Assembly: GCA_947167105.1 (NCBI GenBank)
Contig: CAMVGU010000004.1
Span: 88,809 to 152,808, forward strand
Origin: an uncultured Selenomonas sp.
GTDB lineage: Bacteria; Bacillota; Negativicutes; Selenomonadales; Selenomonadaceae
Direction: 5' to 3'
DNA: 64,000 bases
Position numbers and translations under genes: made by a program. Below, one piece after another: positions 49,399-57,965 of the stretch (positions are counted from its first letter, which is position 1; every line of letters starts with the position of its first letter). Below the pieces are notes generated by a model. The model was not told the origin of the DNA and ran no database searches. It saw only the letters and a program-made list of their open reading frames with translations.

Positions 49399-51006
49399 TT
49401 ACAACTTAAATTTATGAATAACCGACTGCATATCCGTGGCCAGCCCGGCCAGGGACTGGGAAGCGGAGGCAATTTCCTCATCGGAGGCTGACTGCTGCTC
49501 AGTTACCGCGGAAATGGCCTGGGCATGGTCAGAGGTCTCGCGGCTGACCGTATCCATCTCATCCATGGCCGTCACGATATTATTCACGCAGTCTGACACC
49601 GCAGTCACCTTCTCCAGCATGCTGGCAGAGGACTGCCTGATTTTCTCTGACATATCCAGCAAGGCCCCGGTATGTTCCTCATGGATATCCAGGGTGCGCA
49701 CTATATCCGCCGCCTGCTCGGCCACCAGGGAAATAGCCGCAGCCTGCTCATCCATATGGGCGATATCGCAGTACAGCGTATCAATGCCCTGCTTCACCCC
49801 ATCCACGGCCTGCAACTGCTTATCCATGCCACGGGATATATCCCCGATGCTCTCCACCACACTGATGGAGCCGTTTGCCGACTGCTGCGCATTGGCGCTC
49901 AGCTCCTCGGAAGCAGCCGACACCTGCTCTGATGTTTCCTCCACCTTGCCTATCAGGCGGCGCAGCTCATTGCGCATCGTATTGAATCCCTGGGTAAGCC
50001 TCCCGATCTCATCTGCCGACTTTACCGGGATGTCCTGCCCGGAAAGGTCGCCCTGGGCCAGGGAAGCGACTCGCTCCTCCAGCGCCAGTATTGGCCCCGT
50101 AATATGGGAGGCGAAGATCCGGCAGGGGCACAGCATGAGCAGCAGGCCCACCAGCGTCAGCATAGCATAGGTCACTTTCAGCCGGATGACCGAGCCAAAG
50201 ACAAAATCATAGGGCACTGACATGCCTATAATCCACTTTGTGCTGGGCACAGTAGTATAGGCAAAAACCTGCTCCCCCTGGCCCGCATCATACAGGAAAT
50301 AGCCGTCGCTGGTCTTGAACATCTCGCTTAAATGAGCGCCAATGCCCGGCAGGTTGTTCGCATCGGTCATAATTTCCTCAGGCCCTGCCGTTGCCAGCAG
50401 CTTGCCTGTATTTTCGATAATATAGCCCCTGCCTTCCCCCCTGTACTTGATAAGCCTGACCTGCTCCTTCAGCACGTCCAGGGTGATGTCGCCGCAGATG
50501 GCACCGGCAAACTCATCATTCCTGCCATAGAAGGGCGCAACAGCCGAGACCACCAGGTCGCCTGTGCTCTTGCTCTGGTAAACATCCGTGTAGACCGTCT
50601 TGCCCACGGCCTTGGCCTGCATATACCAGGGGCGCCTGCGCGGGTCGGTGCGCCCGGTCTCATCAGGATTGTAATAGGGCAGGAACATGCCTTGCTCGTC
50701 GCCGCGGGTCATTTCCTGCACATCCTTATCCGAGGCAGCCAGGCTCAGCATGCGGCGCATCGTCGCCCTGTCCACCTCCTGCCCGGCCATCTGGGTCATC
50801 AGATCTGCCTCTGCCGTGACAAGCTTTGCTTTCTGCTGCAGCCAGCCTTCAGCCTTATTGCTCTCTGCCTCCAGTGAGGCCGCGATTTCCTTCCCCACGC
50901 TGTCAGCCAGATTGGTATAGGCCGTATAATAGCCTATGACAGAAACAACTGCCAGAATGACACCGACCAATCCTGCCAACAGCGTGAATTTCTGCTTGAT
51001 CCCCAT
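49399..51006 (-). CDS. Chemoreceptor-like protein lacking the signalling tip
   Basis: 535 residues. Membrane helix 1 (about 7-29), a double-Cache periplasmic sensor (about 35-275, with RRRPWYMQAKAVGKTVYTD and DLVVSAVAPFYG), membrane helix 2 (about 283-303), HAMP (about 304-356), then a coiled-coil domain. The methylation-helix-like ends are present (VSAASEELSANAQQSAN and AVTEQQSASDEEIASASQSL), but the near-invariant hairpin tip ([21 protein letters not shown] in typical receptors) is missing altogether. It thus cannot dock CheA/CheW in the usual way. Frame is uninterrupted and the start (MGIKQKF, 51006) has GGGGAG, so it appears to be an expressed, altered receptor instead of a sequencing-broken gene. 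Confidence 0.85.
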   Translation of the reverse strand: MGIKQKFTLLAGLVGVILAVVSVIGYYTAYTNLADSVGKEIAASLEAESNKAEGWLQQKAKLVTAEADLMTQMAGQEVDRATMRRMLSLAASDKDVQEMTRGDEQGMFLPYYNPDETGRTDPRRRPWYMQAKAVGKTVYTDVYQSKSTGDLVVSAVAPFYGRNDEFAGAICGDITLDVLKEQVRLIKYRGEGRGYIIENTGKLLATAGPEEIMTDANNLPGIGAHLSEMFKTSDGYFLYDAGQGEQVFAYTTVPSTKWIIGMSVPYDFVFGSVIRLKVTYAMLTLVGLLLMLCPCRIFASHITGPILALEERVASLAQGDLSGQDIPVKSADEIGRLTQGFNTMRNELRRLIGKVEETSEQVSAASEELSANAQQSANGSISVVESIGDISRGMDKQLQAVDGVKQGIDTLYCDIAHMDEQAAAISLVAEQAADIVRTLDIHEEHTGALLDMSEKIRQSSASMLEKVTAVSDCVNNIVTAMDEMDTVSRETSDHAQAISAVTEQQSASDEEIASASQSLAGLATDMQSVIHKFKL

Positions 51007-51152
51007 CTGCTCCCCGTCCCTTCCTGTGCAGTGGCTGCAGCTCCTTCCCCGGCCCCGGTCGGGCATCGACGAATAATGACACACTTACTCGCATGCACTA
51101 TTCTGCATGTACACCTTAATTTCCTGCCGTAAAGAAAAAATAACGAAACAAA

Positions 51153-51195
51153 AAAGGACAGCACTGCGGGAAATCCTCCACAGTGCTGTCCCTTT
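51153..51195. terminator. Terminator after the sigma-28-driven unknown
   Basis: GGACAGCACTG with CAGTGCTGTCC, and A/T-rich flanks. It separates the 262-residue gene from the chemoreceptor gene. Confidence 0.75.
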
Positions 51196-51218
51196 ATCAA
51201 GCCCTTTTCAATTCTGCC

Positions 51219-52007
51219 TTATGCCCAGGGAATCTCGTCCCAGTTGATGCCCAGGATCTGCTCCCACAACTCATCTTCGGAATTTGCCTCAATCCTTGTA
51301 CGCTGGACGAGGGGGCTATCCTCCGGCTGTTCCTCGTCAGCTTTCTTCTTTTCGGCTGCGCCCTTCTCCTCGGCTTCCTCTGCCTTCTTCTCCTTGGCTG
51401 CCTCCAGGCGTTCCTGCTGCTCTGCGGACATCCTCTCCAGCTCTGCAAAGAGCTTCATATTGCCATCAGAGTCTATGGATATAGCAATGCGGCTGAAGCT
51501 GACCCCTTCACCCAGCTTGCCGCTGTCGGCCAGCTCATTCGCCGTGCCGATGGCCTTTTCCACATCCCCCATAACCTTGTCGGCATATTCTTCATCGGCT
51601 GCCATCTTCTCGATTTCCTCGGTGGAGAGAATGACGGAATAGCCCTTAGTGCTGCCCTGGGAGGCATCCAGGGGATTACTCACATCGTCAGCAACAATGA
51701 AGTCATAGTCGCCGTACTTCTCACGGAGCCGCGCCAAAAGATCCTGAGCCTTTTGGGAAAGCTTTTCCTCGCCTGGCTTCACGTTCCCCGCATCACCGCC
51801 TGCATCCCCGGCGGCATTCTTCTGCTGCAGAGCCAGGGCAGAGAGCCCCTCGCTGGACAGCTCCACAGAGGACGCACTGGCGCCGAACTTGGCCAGCATA
51901 TCCTCCGCCTGACCGGCCTTATCCTTGCCGACAGCCCCCCGCTTGCCGACTTGACCTGCATTCTTGTACTGCAGGAACAGGTTATTGGTGTTGATTGAAT
52001 TCGCCAT
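51219..52007 (-). CDS. Unknown protein with sigma-28 promoter (motility-linked)
   Basis: 262 residues, not firmly recognised; resembles DUF6033-type Firmicute proteins in layout. N-terminal 75 residues are low complexity; residues about 80-185 seem to form a domain with AQDLLARLREKYGDYDFIVA and KMKLFAE-like GNMKLFAELERM; then a long charged helix (about 190-235, KKAEEAEEKGAAEKKKADEE) and a conserved-looking end DELWEQILGINWDEIPWA. No signal peptide. Start at 52007 is fixed by AAGGAGG. Its promoter (52057-52083) is nearly identical in form to that of flagellin, so it belongs to the late flagellar regulon (inference). Confidence 0.75.
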   Translation of the reverse strand: MANSINTNNLFLQYKNAGQVGKRGAVGKDKAGQAEDMLAKFGASASSVELSSEGLSALALQQKNAAGDAGGDAGNVKPGEEKLSQKAQDLLARLREKYGDYDFIVADDVSNPLDASQGSTKGYSVILSTEEIEKMAADEEYADKVMGDVEKAIGTANELADSGKLGEGVSFSRIAISIDSDGNMKLFAELERMSAEQQERLEAAKEKKAEEAEEKGAAEKKKADEEQPEDSPLVQRTRIEANSEDELWEQILGINWDEIPWA

Positions 52008-52056
52008 GGCTGTATCCTCCTTAAGAAACGCCCAGAAATCCATTTCCTCATTTCTA

Positions 52057-52083
52057 TTATCGTCATTTGCGTTCAAATTCTTA
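52057..52083 (-). promoter_or_regulatory. Sigma-28 promoter of the 262-residue unknown
   Basis: Minus strand TAAG (52083-52080), 15 bases, GACGATAA (52064-52057). The same TAAG variant and GACGATA core as in the flagellin promoter at 38238-38264. The leader before the ATG would be about 42 bases. Confidence 0.75.
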
Positions 52084-52140
52084 AGCAAAAATTAGAATTA
52101 CGGCAATATTTTTTCCCTCTGGCAAATCTGCCATAAACAT

Positions 52141-52169
52141 TTGACACCGTACACAAAATCGAGTATAAT
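52141..52169 (+). promoter_or_regulatory. tmRNA promoter
   Basis: Consensus sigma-A promoter: TTGACA (52141-52146), 17-base spacer, TATAAT (52164-52169), as expected for a strongly expressed stable RNA; the tmRNA precursor would start about 40 bases before the mature 5' end. Confidence 0.9.
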
Positions 52170-52218
52170 ACTTGCACGACAACTGCACAGCTCTTTGAAT
52201 GCAGCATTTGTCCATAGT

Positions 52219-52565
52219 GGGGATGTAATGGTCTCGACGGGGATAGATGGGGCATCGATAGCGAGCCGAGACGCCTGATCTCGTTAAAATGGGCACTAGC
52301 TTAAATATAAAAGCTAACGAAGATTACGCACTGGCAGCTTAATGCCACCTCTCTCTGACTGACTCCTGCTAGGACGGAAGAGAGGCCAAATGCAGGATAC
52401 CTGGGAGCCAATTCTCGGAGGCTTCCCAGGGAACTCTTATCGAGATCGGAATGAAGCCGGTTGTCCATGACGGGCTGATTTCTTAAAAATAATCATGGAC
52501 TGTGCTCGGAGAAGTCGGTGCAACAATATTTTCGGACAGGAGTTCGATTCTCCTCATCTCCACCA
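52219..52565 (+). ncRNA. ssrA: Transfer-messenger RNA (tmRNA)
   Basis: Rescues stalled ribosomes and tags the unfinished protein for proteolysis, with SmpB (not in this window). One-piece form of about 347 bases. The 5' end GGGGATG pairs with CATCTCC before ACCA at the 3' end, giving the alanine-accepting acceptor stem; the T arm AGTTCGATTCTCC is at the 3' end. The tag frame begins near 52313 and reads ANEDYALAA followed by TAA (52340-52342). Pseudoknot-forming GC segments follow. 3' CCA is encoded. Confidence 0.97.
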
Positions 52566-52578
52566 ATATGAATTTTGA

Positions 52579-52602
52579 GGGTAGCCGACAGGCTGCCTTT
52601 TT
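52579..52602 (+). terminator. tmRNA terminator
   Basis: GGGTAGCC-GACA-GGCTGCC then TTTTT, 14 bases after the CCA end. Confidence 0.85.
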
Positions 52603-52616
52603 CGTTGTCGCAAAGC

Positions 52617-52656
52617 AAAACAAGGGCTCCCGTTGCTGTGCGGGAGCCCTTGTTTT
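52617..52656. terminator. Bidirectional terminator between tmRNA and the CheB-CheR gene
   Basis: A perfect 16-pair stem AAAACAAGGGCTCCCG (52617-52632) with its complement (52641-52656). Serves the minus-strand chemotaxis gene ending at 52663. Confidence 0.9.
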
Positions 52657-52662
52657 GTCTCA

Positions 52663-55233
52663 TTATGCGTACTGCTTCATATCCACAAACGTCAGAACCA
52701 GGCCATCCAGGGCGCGGTTCTCGTCATGTACTGCGATTTCCTCCTCATGCTTCTGCCCCGGCGTATAGGCACTGCCGCGATAGGTATGGGTGCGGTACGG
52801 AGCCACGCGGATGAGATAGGTCTTGCCGTCAATGGATGCGCAGGTGCGCTCAATGGACTTCTTGGTCTTCTGCACCTGCTGGGAAAGCTTCATCAGGTCG
52901 ATGCTCTTGAAATTCGAGGCCAGATAGCGCAGGGATCTGCCCACATCCTGCTCGACCACGCTGAATTCCTTGGCTACATACTCCGTATATTTGCGCATAT
53001 TCAGCTGATTATCCACCATCAGGATGCCAATCAGGGTGGTGGACAGGAAATTGGCCATATCGTCATTGACATTCGCCAGTTCCTCGACCTTTTCCTGATA
53101 CTCGGAATTCACGGTGTAGAGTTCCTCGTTCACGGACTGCAGTTCCTCGTTGGAGCTTTGCAGTTCCTCATTGGCGGTCATCAATTCCTCATTGGCTACC
53201 TGCAACTCCGCATTTACTGCTTCCAGATCGGCAACCGTATGCTTCAAATTATCCTGGGACTGGCGCAGTTCCCGCTCCAGGTCGGCGATGCGCTCCGCAG
53301 CGGCAGCATCTATCTTGAAATGCTGCACCCCTTCCAGTGAGGCAGTACCCTCCTTAATGAAGGCAATGGCCGTGATGCCGGAAGGATCACTTTTCCTGTC
53401 CGACAAGGGCTGGGCAACCAGGGTCAGGTACTGGTCCTTATCCCCGATTTTCACCGGTATCTTGTCATAGGCAACACGCTCACCGGACTCACGGGCCTCC
53501 TTCAAGGCCTTTGATACGGCAATCTTCAGATCCGTGCGCACCAGGGAGAAAATATCCAGCGTCGCACTGCCCACCGGCATGCGCAGTACCTCCGAGCAAT
53601 CGCCGTAGCTGTGAGTCAAAAGATTATGCTCATCCACCAGCACGCAGGCAGGCAACAGGCTCTCCATGACCTTCGTGTCCAAATCCCGCATGGGATAGGA
53701 ATTCTCGTAAAACTCATTTTCCCGTGGCACCGGCACAGCCGGAACAGGCTGCTCGATGGAGCTGATGGAGTAGACCGGCTCGGCATGGGCCGGCATCTTG
53801 CCATTGGTACTATGCCTGAAAATCTTTTCGCTGGCGCAATACACATGGAAAATATCATCGTAGTCGGCCACCGACTCGCTGCGTCCCAGGAAAAGATAGC
53901 CCTTGTCCTTCAAGGCCAGGTGGAAAATCGCAAACAGATTCTTCTGCAGCACGTTCTGGAAATAAATCAGCAGGTTGCGGCAGGAAATGAGATCCAGCTT
54001 GCCAAAGGGAGGATCCTGGAATACATTATGCTGGGCGAACACGATTGTACGGCGAATGTCGGAATTGATGACGTATTTATTGCCCTTGCGGGTGAAATAC
54101 TTGCTGAGACGGGGCAAGGAAACCTCCTCAATGATATTGTCCCCGTAAACGCCGCGGCTCGCAATGGAAATGGAATCCTGGTCCAAATCAGTGGCAAACA
54201 GCTTCAGTTCCCGGCGAATGCCCAGCTCCTCCATCACCTCTGCGAAGATAATGGCGATGGAATAGGCTTCCTCACCTGTGGAGCAGCCGGCGACCCAGAC
54301 GCGTATTTGCTCACCCGGCCTGGCCTCCCGCACAATGGGCTTGACAACGCTTTCCTTCAGCACATCGAAGCAATCCGCATCACGGAAGAAAGAAGTGACT
54401 CCTATCAGCAGTTCCTTGGCCAGAATCCTGGCTTCCCCCGGATTTTGCCGCAGATAGTCCACATAGTCTTCCAGCTCATGATTATGAGTGACGACCATGC
54501 GCCGCTCGATGCGCCTGAGAATGGTGCTCTGCTGATAGAGGCTGTAATTGACATTGGTCTCTGTTTTCAGGATGGCAAAAATCTGGGGCAGAAGCTCATC
54601 GTTGGTCACATGCAGGGTGCCGCTGACCGATTGCAGGGACTGGGCGATATGGGTCATCTCACGGGCAATGCCGTCCGGGTTCATCACCATATCCTCATAC
54701 TCTGTGGCGATGGCGTTACGGGGCATGCCATCGAATTTGGCACTGTTCGGGTCCTGCACGATGATGACACCGTTCTGCTCCCGCACGGACTTGATGCCAC
54801 TGGTGCCATCCGAGCCCATGCCGGACAGTATGACCGCCACTGCATGGTTCGCATATTCCTTGGCAAAGGAGCGCAGGAACACATCAATGGGGTTCTTGAT
54901 TTTTGTATTGTCATACTCCCGGAGATGCAGGACATTGTCCTCTATCTCCATATTGTATTTCGGCGGAATCAGGTACACATGGTTCCGCTCTATCTGCATT
55001 TCGGAGCGCACTTCCTGCACCGGCATGGAGGTATATTTTGCCAGAATCTCCGCCAGCATGCTCTTGTGATCCGATGACATATGCTGAATGATAACAAAGG
55101 CCATGCCCGTATCCGATGACAGAAATGTCAGGAACTGCTGCAGTGCCTCCAATCCGCCTGCTGAGGCCCCTATGGCGACAACTGCTGTCGGGCTGGTGCT
55201 CTGAGCCTCATCACACACTGTTATGTTCTTCAT
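52663..55233 (-). CDS. CheB-CheR fusion with coiled coil and PAS domain
   Basis: 856 residues combining both receptor-modification enzymes. Methylesterase CheB domain (about 15-200): catalytic S24 in GASAGG, H51 in QHMSSDH, D142 in GMGSDG; no receiver domain. Methyltransferase CheR domain (about 212-480) with VAGCSTGEEAYS (about 314) for SAM binding and CRNLLIYF. A PAS-like part (about 525-630), a long coiled coil (about 650-720, repeated ANEELMTANEEL and NEELQSVNEEL), and a C-terminal PAS-like domain (about 730-850). No kinase or other output domain follows, unlike many CheB/CheR-PAS kinases. Start 55233 (MKNITV). Transcribed alone. Confidence 0.9.
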   Translation of the reverse strand: MKNITVCDEAQSTSPTAVVAIGASAGGLEALQQFLTFLSSDTGMAFVIIQHMSSDHKSMLAEILAKYTSMPVQEVRSEMQIERNHVYLIPPKYNMEIEDNVLHLREYDNTKIKNPIDVFLRSFAKEYANHAVAVILSGMGSDGTSGIKSVREQNGVIIVQDPNSAKFDGMPRNAIATEYEDMVMNPDGIAREMTHIAQSLQSVSGTLHVTNDELLPQIFAILKTETNVNYSLYQQSTILRRIERRMVVTHNHELEDYVDYLRQNPGEARILAKELLIGVTSFFRDADCFDVLKESVVKPIVREARPGEQIRVWVAGCSTGEEAYSIAIIFAEVMEELGIRRELKLFATDLDQDSISIASRGVYGDNIIEEVSLPRLSKYFTRKGNKYVINSDIRRTIVFAQHNVFQDPPFGKLDLISCRNLLIYFQNVLQKNLFAIFHLALKDKGYLFLGRSESVADYDDIFHVYCASEKIFRHSTNGKMPAHAEPVYSISSIEQPVPAVPVPRENEFYENSYPMRDLDTKVMESLLPACVLVDEHNLLTHSYGDCSEVLRMPVGSATLDIFSLVRTDLKIAVSKALKEARESGERVAYDKIPVKIGDKDQYLTLVAQPLSDRKSDPSGITAIAFIKEGTASLEGVQHFKIDAAAAERIADLERELRQSQDNLKHTVADLEAVNAELQVANEELMTANEELQSSNEELQSVNEELYTVNSEYQEKVEELANVNDDMANFLSTTLIGILMVDNQLNMRKYTEYVAKEFSVVEQDVGRSLRYLASNFKSIDLMKLSQQVQKTKKSIERTCASIDGKTYLIRVAPYRTHTYRGSAYTPGQKHEEEIAVHDENRALDGLVLTFVDMKQYA

Positions 55234-55292
55234 GTCTCCGGCCTCCCATCCCCGCAATCCTTGTTTAAGGACACATTTTTTACTAAGTTTTC

Positions 55293-55772
55293 CTATCTGC
55301 GCTTTTCGATGCCGGCCACCGCATAGGCGGAAATGCCCTCCTCCGAACCGGTAAAGCCCAGCTTTTCCTCTGTAGTGGCCTTCACGTTCACCGCATCCGG
55401 CTCCACGCCCAGCACCCGCGCAATATTCTCGTTCATCCGGGGAATATAGTCCTTGAGCTTCGGTTTCTGGGCGACAATGGTCGCATCCACATTGCCTATC
55501 TGATAGCCCTGCCCGGAGAGCAGCTCAACCACATGAGCCAGCAGCTTCATGCTGTCCGCGCCCTCATACTTCGGGTCAGTATCAGGGAAGTGGCGCCCTA
55601 TGTCACCCAGGGCCGCAGCCCCCAGCAGGGCATCGCTCACCGCGTGCAGCAATACGTCCGCATCCGAATGGCCTAAAAGCCCTAGCCTATGGGGGACCTC
55701 CACGCCGCCCAGAATAAGCTTCCTGCCTTCGACCAATCTATGCACATCGTACCCCATGCCGAATCTCGTCAT
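55293..55772 (-). CDS. ispF: 2-C-methyl-D-erythritol 2,4-cyclodiphosphate synthase
   Basis: MEP isoprenoid pathway, fifth step. 159 residues, normal trimeric enzyme. Metal ligands in GMGYDVHRL and [13 protein letters not shown], with the conserved [11 protein letters not shown] and the end of the active-site lid [12 protein letters not shown]. Start at 55772 (MTRFGMGYD); a longer frame overlaps ispD and is not used. Lies 52 bases after ispD, a common pairing. Confidence 0.96.
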   Translation of the reverse strand: MTRFGMGYDVHRLVEGRKLILGGVEVPHRLGLLGHSDADVLLHAVSDALLGAAALGDIGRHFPDTDPKYEGADSMKLLAHVVELLSGQGYQIGNVDATIVAQKPKLKDYIPRMNENIARVLGVEPDAVNVKATTEEKLGFTGSEEGISAYAVAGIEKRR

Positions 55773-55824
55773 ATCCGTCGCCGCCTTTCCGAAAGACTTC
55801 ATCCACCGCTGACGCCCATGACTG

Positions 55825-56571
55825 TCACTGGCGCAGGATATGCGCCGCCGTCTTCTTCGCCGCTGCTTTCGCCAGGCCCAGAAAACCGCCGTAATCCTCA
55901 CGCAGCAGGGCCTCGGCTATAATCAGATCCTCCGGCGTCGTGACCTTGATGTTCCGGTAATCGCTCTCCACAACTTTCACCGGCACCCCCAGCCTCTCCA
56001 CCAGGGAAGAATCATCCGTACCCAGAAAACCGTCCTCCTCTGCCTGCTCATTGGCACGCAGCAGGATATCGCGGCGGAACCCCTGGGGGGTCTGCACCTC
56101 CCAAAGAGTATTGCGTGGCGGTGTAGACCGTACCAGCCCGTCCTCACCTACCACCTTGATGGTATTCTTCTCCGGCACTGCCGCTATCGCGCCCCCCACC
56201 TCCCTGGCTCCCTCTATGACACCTTCTATGGTTGCCAGGCTCACCAGAGGACGGGCAGCGTCATGCACAAGCAATATCTCTGCTTCCTCGGGGGCTGCCT
56301 TGAGGCCGTTCCAGATGGAATACTGCCGCTCCGTGCCGCCTGCCACCACCTTCAGAGGCTTCAGCCCCGGAATGCCGCGCAGCAGCTTACTGATAAAGCT
56401 GACTTCCTCTGCAGCCACCACCACCACGAAATTATCTACCAGGGAGGAGCGGGAAAACTGCAGCAGCGTATGCACCAGTATGGGCTTCCCTGCCAGTTCC
56501 AGGAAAACCTTGTTCATGCCGGCCTTCATCCTCCGCCCTGCCCCCGCAGCCGGAAACACCACTGTTACCAT
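55825..56571 (-). CDS. ispD: 2-C-methyl-D-erythritol 4-phosphate cytidylyltransferase
   Basis: MEP pathway, third step: MEP + CTP to CDP-methylerythritol. 248 residues. N-terminal nucleotide-binding [29 protein letters not shown] (about 104) and TDDSSLVE (about 170) are typical. Ribosome site GGGGGAG. With ispF it forms a two-gene unit; a yacL terminator lies just upstream. Confidence 0.95.
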   Translation of the reverse strand: MVTVVFPAAGAGRRMKAGMNKVFLELAGKPILVHTLLQFSRSSLVDNFVVVVAAEEVSFISKLLRGIPGLKPLKVVAGGTERQYSIWNGLKAAPEEAEILLVHDAARPLVSLATIEGVIEGAREVGGAIAAVPEKNTIKVVGEDGLVRSTPPRNTLWEVQTPQGFRRDILLRANEQAEEDGFLGTDDSSLVERLGVPVKVVESDYRNIKVTTPEDLIIAEALLREDYGGFLGLAKAAAKKTAAHILRQ

Positions 56572-56613
56572 TTCTCACTCCCCCTCGCTTATCTTAAAAA
56601 CTTCTCCTCCTTT

Positions 56614-56642
56614 ATCATACTACATTTGTCGGAAAAGAGCAA
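56614..56642 (-). promoter_or_regulatory. Promoter of ispDF
   Basis: TTGCTC (56642-56637), 17 bases, TATGAT (56619-56614) on the minus strand, 43 bases upstream of the ispD ATG. Confidence 0.55.
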
Positions 56643-56685
56643 TTTCAACAGAGAACAAAGTTCCTTATTCTTTACCACCAAAAAA

Positions 56686-56734
56686 GGGGCTGTGAAGAAA
56701 GTGACTAATCAACAGTCCACATCTTCACAGCCCC
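56686..56734 (-). terminator. Terminator of yacL
   Basis: A perfect 13-pair stem GGGGCTGTGAAGA with TCTTCACAGCCCC and, on the minus strand, TTTTTT directly after it. Confidence 0.85.
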
Positions 56735-56749
56735 AGGAATTCCTCTGTT

Positions 56750-57925
56750 TTATCTTTTCGGCTTAGAGAAAATCATGCGCCCGGCCGCCGTCTGCAACGC
56801 CGACGTGACCTCCACTGCAATATCCTCACCGATGTGATGGTAGCCGTTCTCGACGACAATCATCGTGCCGTCATCCAGGTAGGCCACGCCCTGCCCTGGC
56901 TCCTTGCCGGCCTTGACAATGGTGACCTGCATATCCTCGCCTGGTATCACCACCGGCTTCACTGCATTGGCAAGCTCGTTGATGTTCAGCACCTCGACGC
57001 CCCGCAACTGGGCGACCTTGTTCAGATTAAAATCATTGGTAATGATTTTGCCGCCCACCTCCTGGCCCAGGCGCACAAGCTTGGAATCAACCTCTACGAT
57101 ATCCTCGTAGTCCTTGCTTATGACTTCCACTGCCAGCTTCTTGGACTCTCCCCGGATTTTGGCCAGGATATCCAGCCCGCGCCTGCCGCGCACCCGCTTC
57201 AGCTGATCTGCAGAGTCCGCGATATGCTGCAGTTCCTCCAGCACAAAGACGGGAATCAGGAGCGTCCCTTCGATAAAGCCTGTCTCACAGATATCCGCAA
57301 TGCGTCCATCTATGATGACGCTGGTGTCCAGGAGCTTGTACTCCTTGCCGGCAGATACGCCTGCCCCGGCCGTATCCGCCTGGGATTCGGCCTGTTCCTG
57401 TGCCCTGGCCTGCTTTGCTTCCCGATTCTTGGCAAGCTCTTTCAGGAGCCTGGGGAAGAAATCAAACATCCCTTCCAGTTCCTGGCGTTTCTTGATGGTG
57501 ATGTAGATGCCTAAGTAGCCCAGCACGATACTGAAGATGACCGGAATATAATCGCCGATGACCGGAATCTTGGCGAAGGAATAGCCTAAAAGATTAGCAA
57601 TAATAAGTCCGATGGCCAATCCGACCGTACCTGCTATGACATCATGCAGCGGCATTTTATTGAATTGCTGCTCCACCCACACCGTAAAGCGCCTGAGCTG
57701 GCGCAGGAGAAAGGGAGAGCAAAAGAAGCCCACGGCAGCACCTGCCAGCGCTCCCACCAGCAGGCACACCAGCCCTGCCGCCGTAAGCTGGAAGATACCC
57801 AGGTCAGTGCTCAGCACCTCGGTGCTGATGTACTCCGTCAGGAGAGGCCAGGCCAGATGTCCCAGAGCCGCCCCTGCTGCTGCCAGAAAAAATGTAATGA
57901 AAAAGCGCAGTACCTTGTCCAGCAT
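56750..57925 (-). CDS. YacL-type membrane protein with PIN and TRAM domains
   Basis: 391 residues: about four N-terminal membrane helices (1-150), a linker, a PIN nuclease-like domain (about 195-310) with acidic residues in LLDTSVIIDGRIADI and IITNDFNLNKVAQL, then a TRAM RNA-binding domain (about 325-385). Function in Firmicutes unknown, perhaps an RNase at the membrane. Encoded next to ispD-ispF, as in other Firmicutes where yacL precedes them. Ribosome site AAAGGGGG before the ATG. Confidence 0.88.
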   Translation of the reverse strand: MLDKVLRFFITFFLAAAGAALGHLAWPLLTEYISTEVLSTDLGIFQLTAAGLVCLLVGALAGAAVGFFCSPFLLRQLRRFTVWVEQQFNKMPLHDVIAGTVGLAIGLIIANLLGYSFAKIPVIGDYIPVIFSIVLGYLGIYITIKKRQELEGMFDFFPRLLKELAKNREAKQARAQEQAESQADTAGAGVSAGKEYKLLDTSVIIDGRIADICETGFIEGTLLIPVFVLEELQHIADSADQLKRVRGRRGLDILAKIRGESKKLAVEVISKDYEDIVEVDSKLVRLGQEVGGKIITNDFNLNKVAQLRGVEVLNINELANAVKPVVIPGEDMQVTIVKAGKEPGQGVAYLDDGTMIVVENGYHHIGEDIAVEVTSALQTAAGRMIFSKPKR

Positions 57926-57965
57926 ATTATCACCCCCTTTCGTGTATGACAGAATCCTGTGAAAA

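Noticed and set aside
49399..51006. Frameshift as cause of the missing receptor tip
   Set aside because: The frame is continuous and both sides of the gap are in the same frame with good coiled-coil periodicity, so a simple frameshift does not explain it.
51007..51152. Sigma-28 promoter upstream of the tip-less chemoreceptor
   Set aside because: The best candidate, TAAG-N13-GTCGATGC, has a spacing two bases too short and a poor -10.
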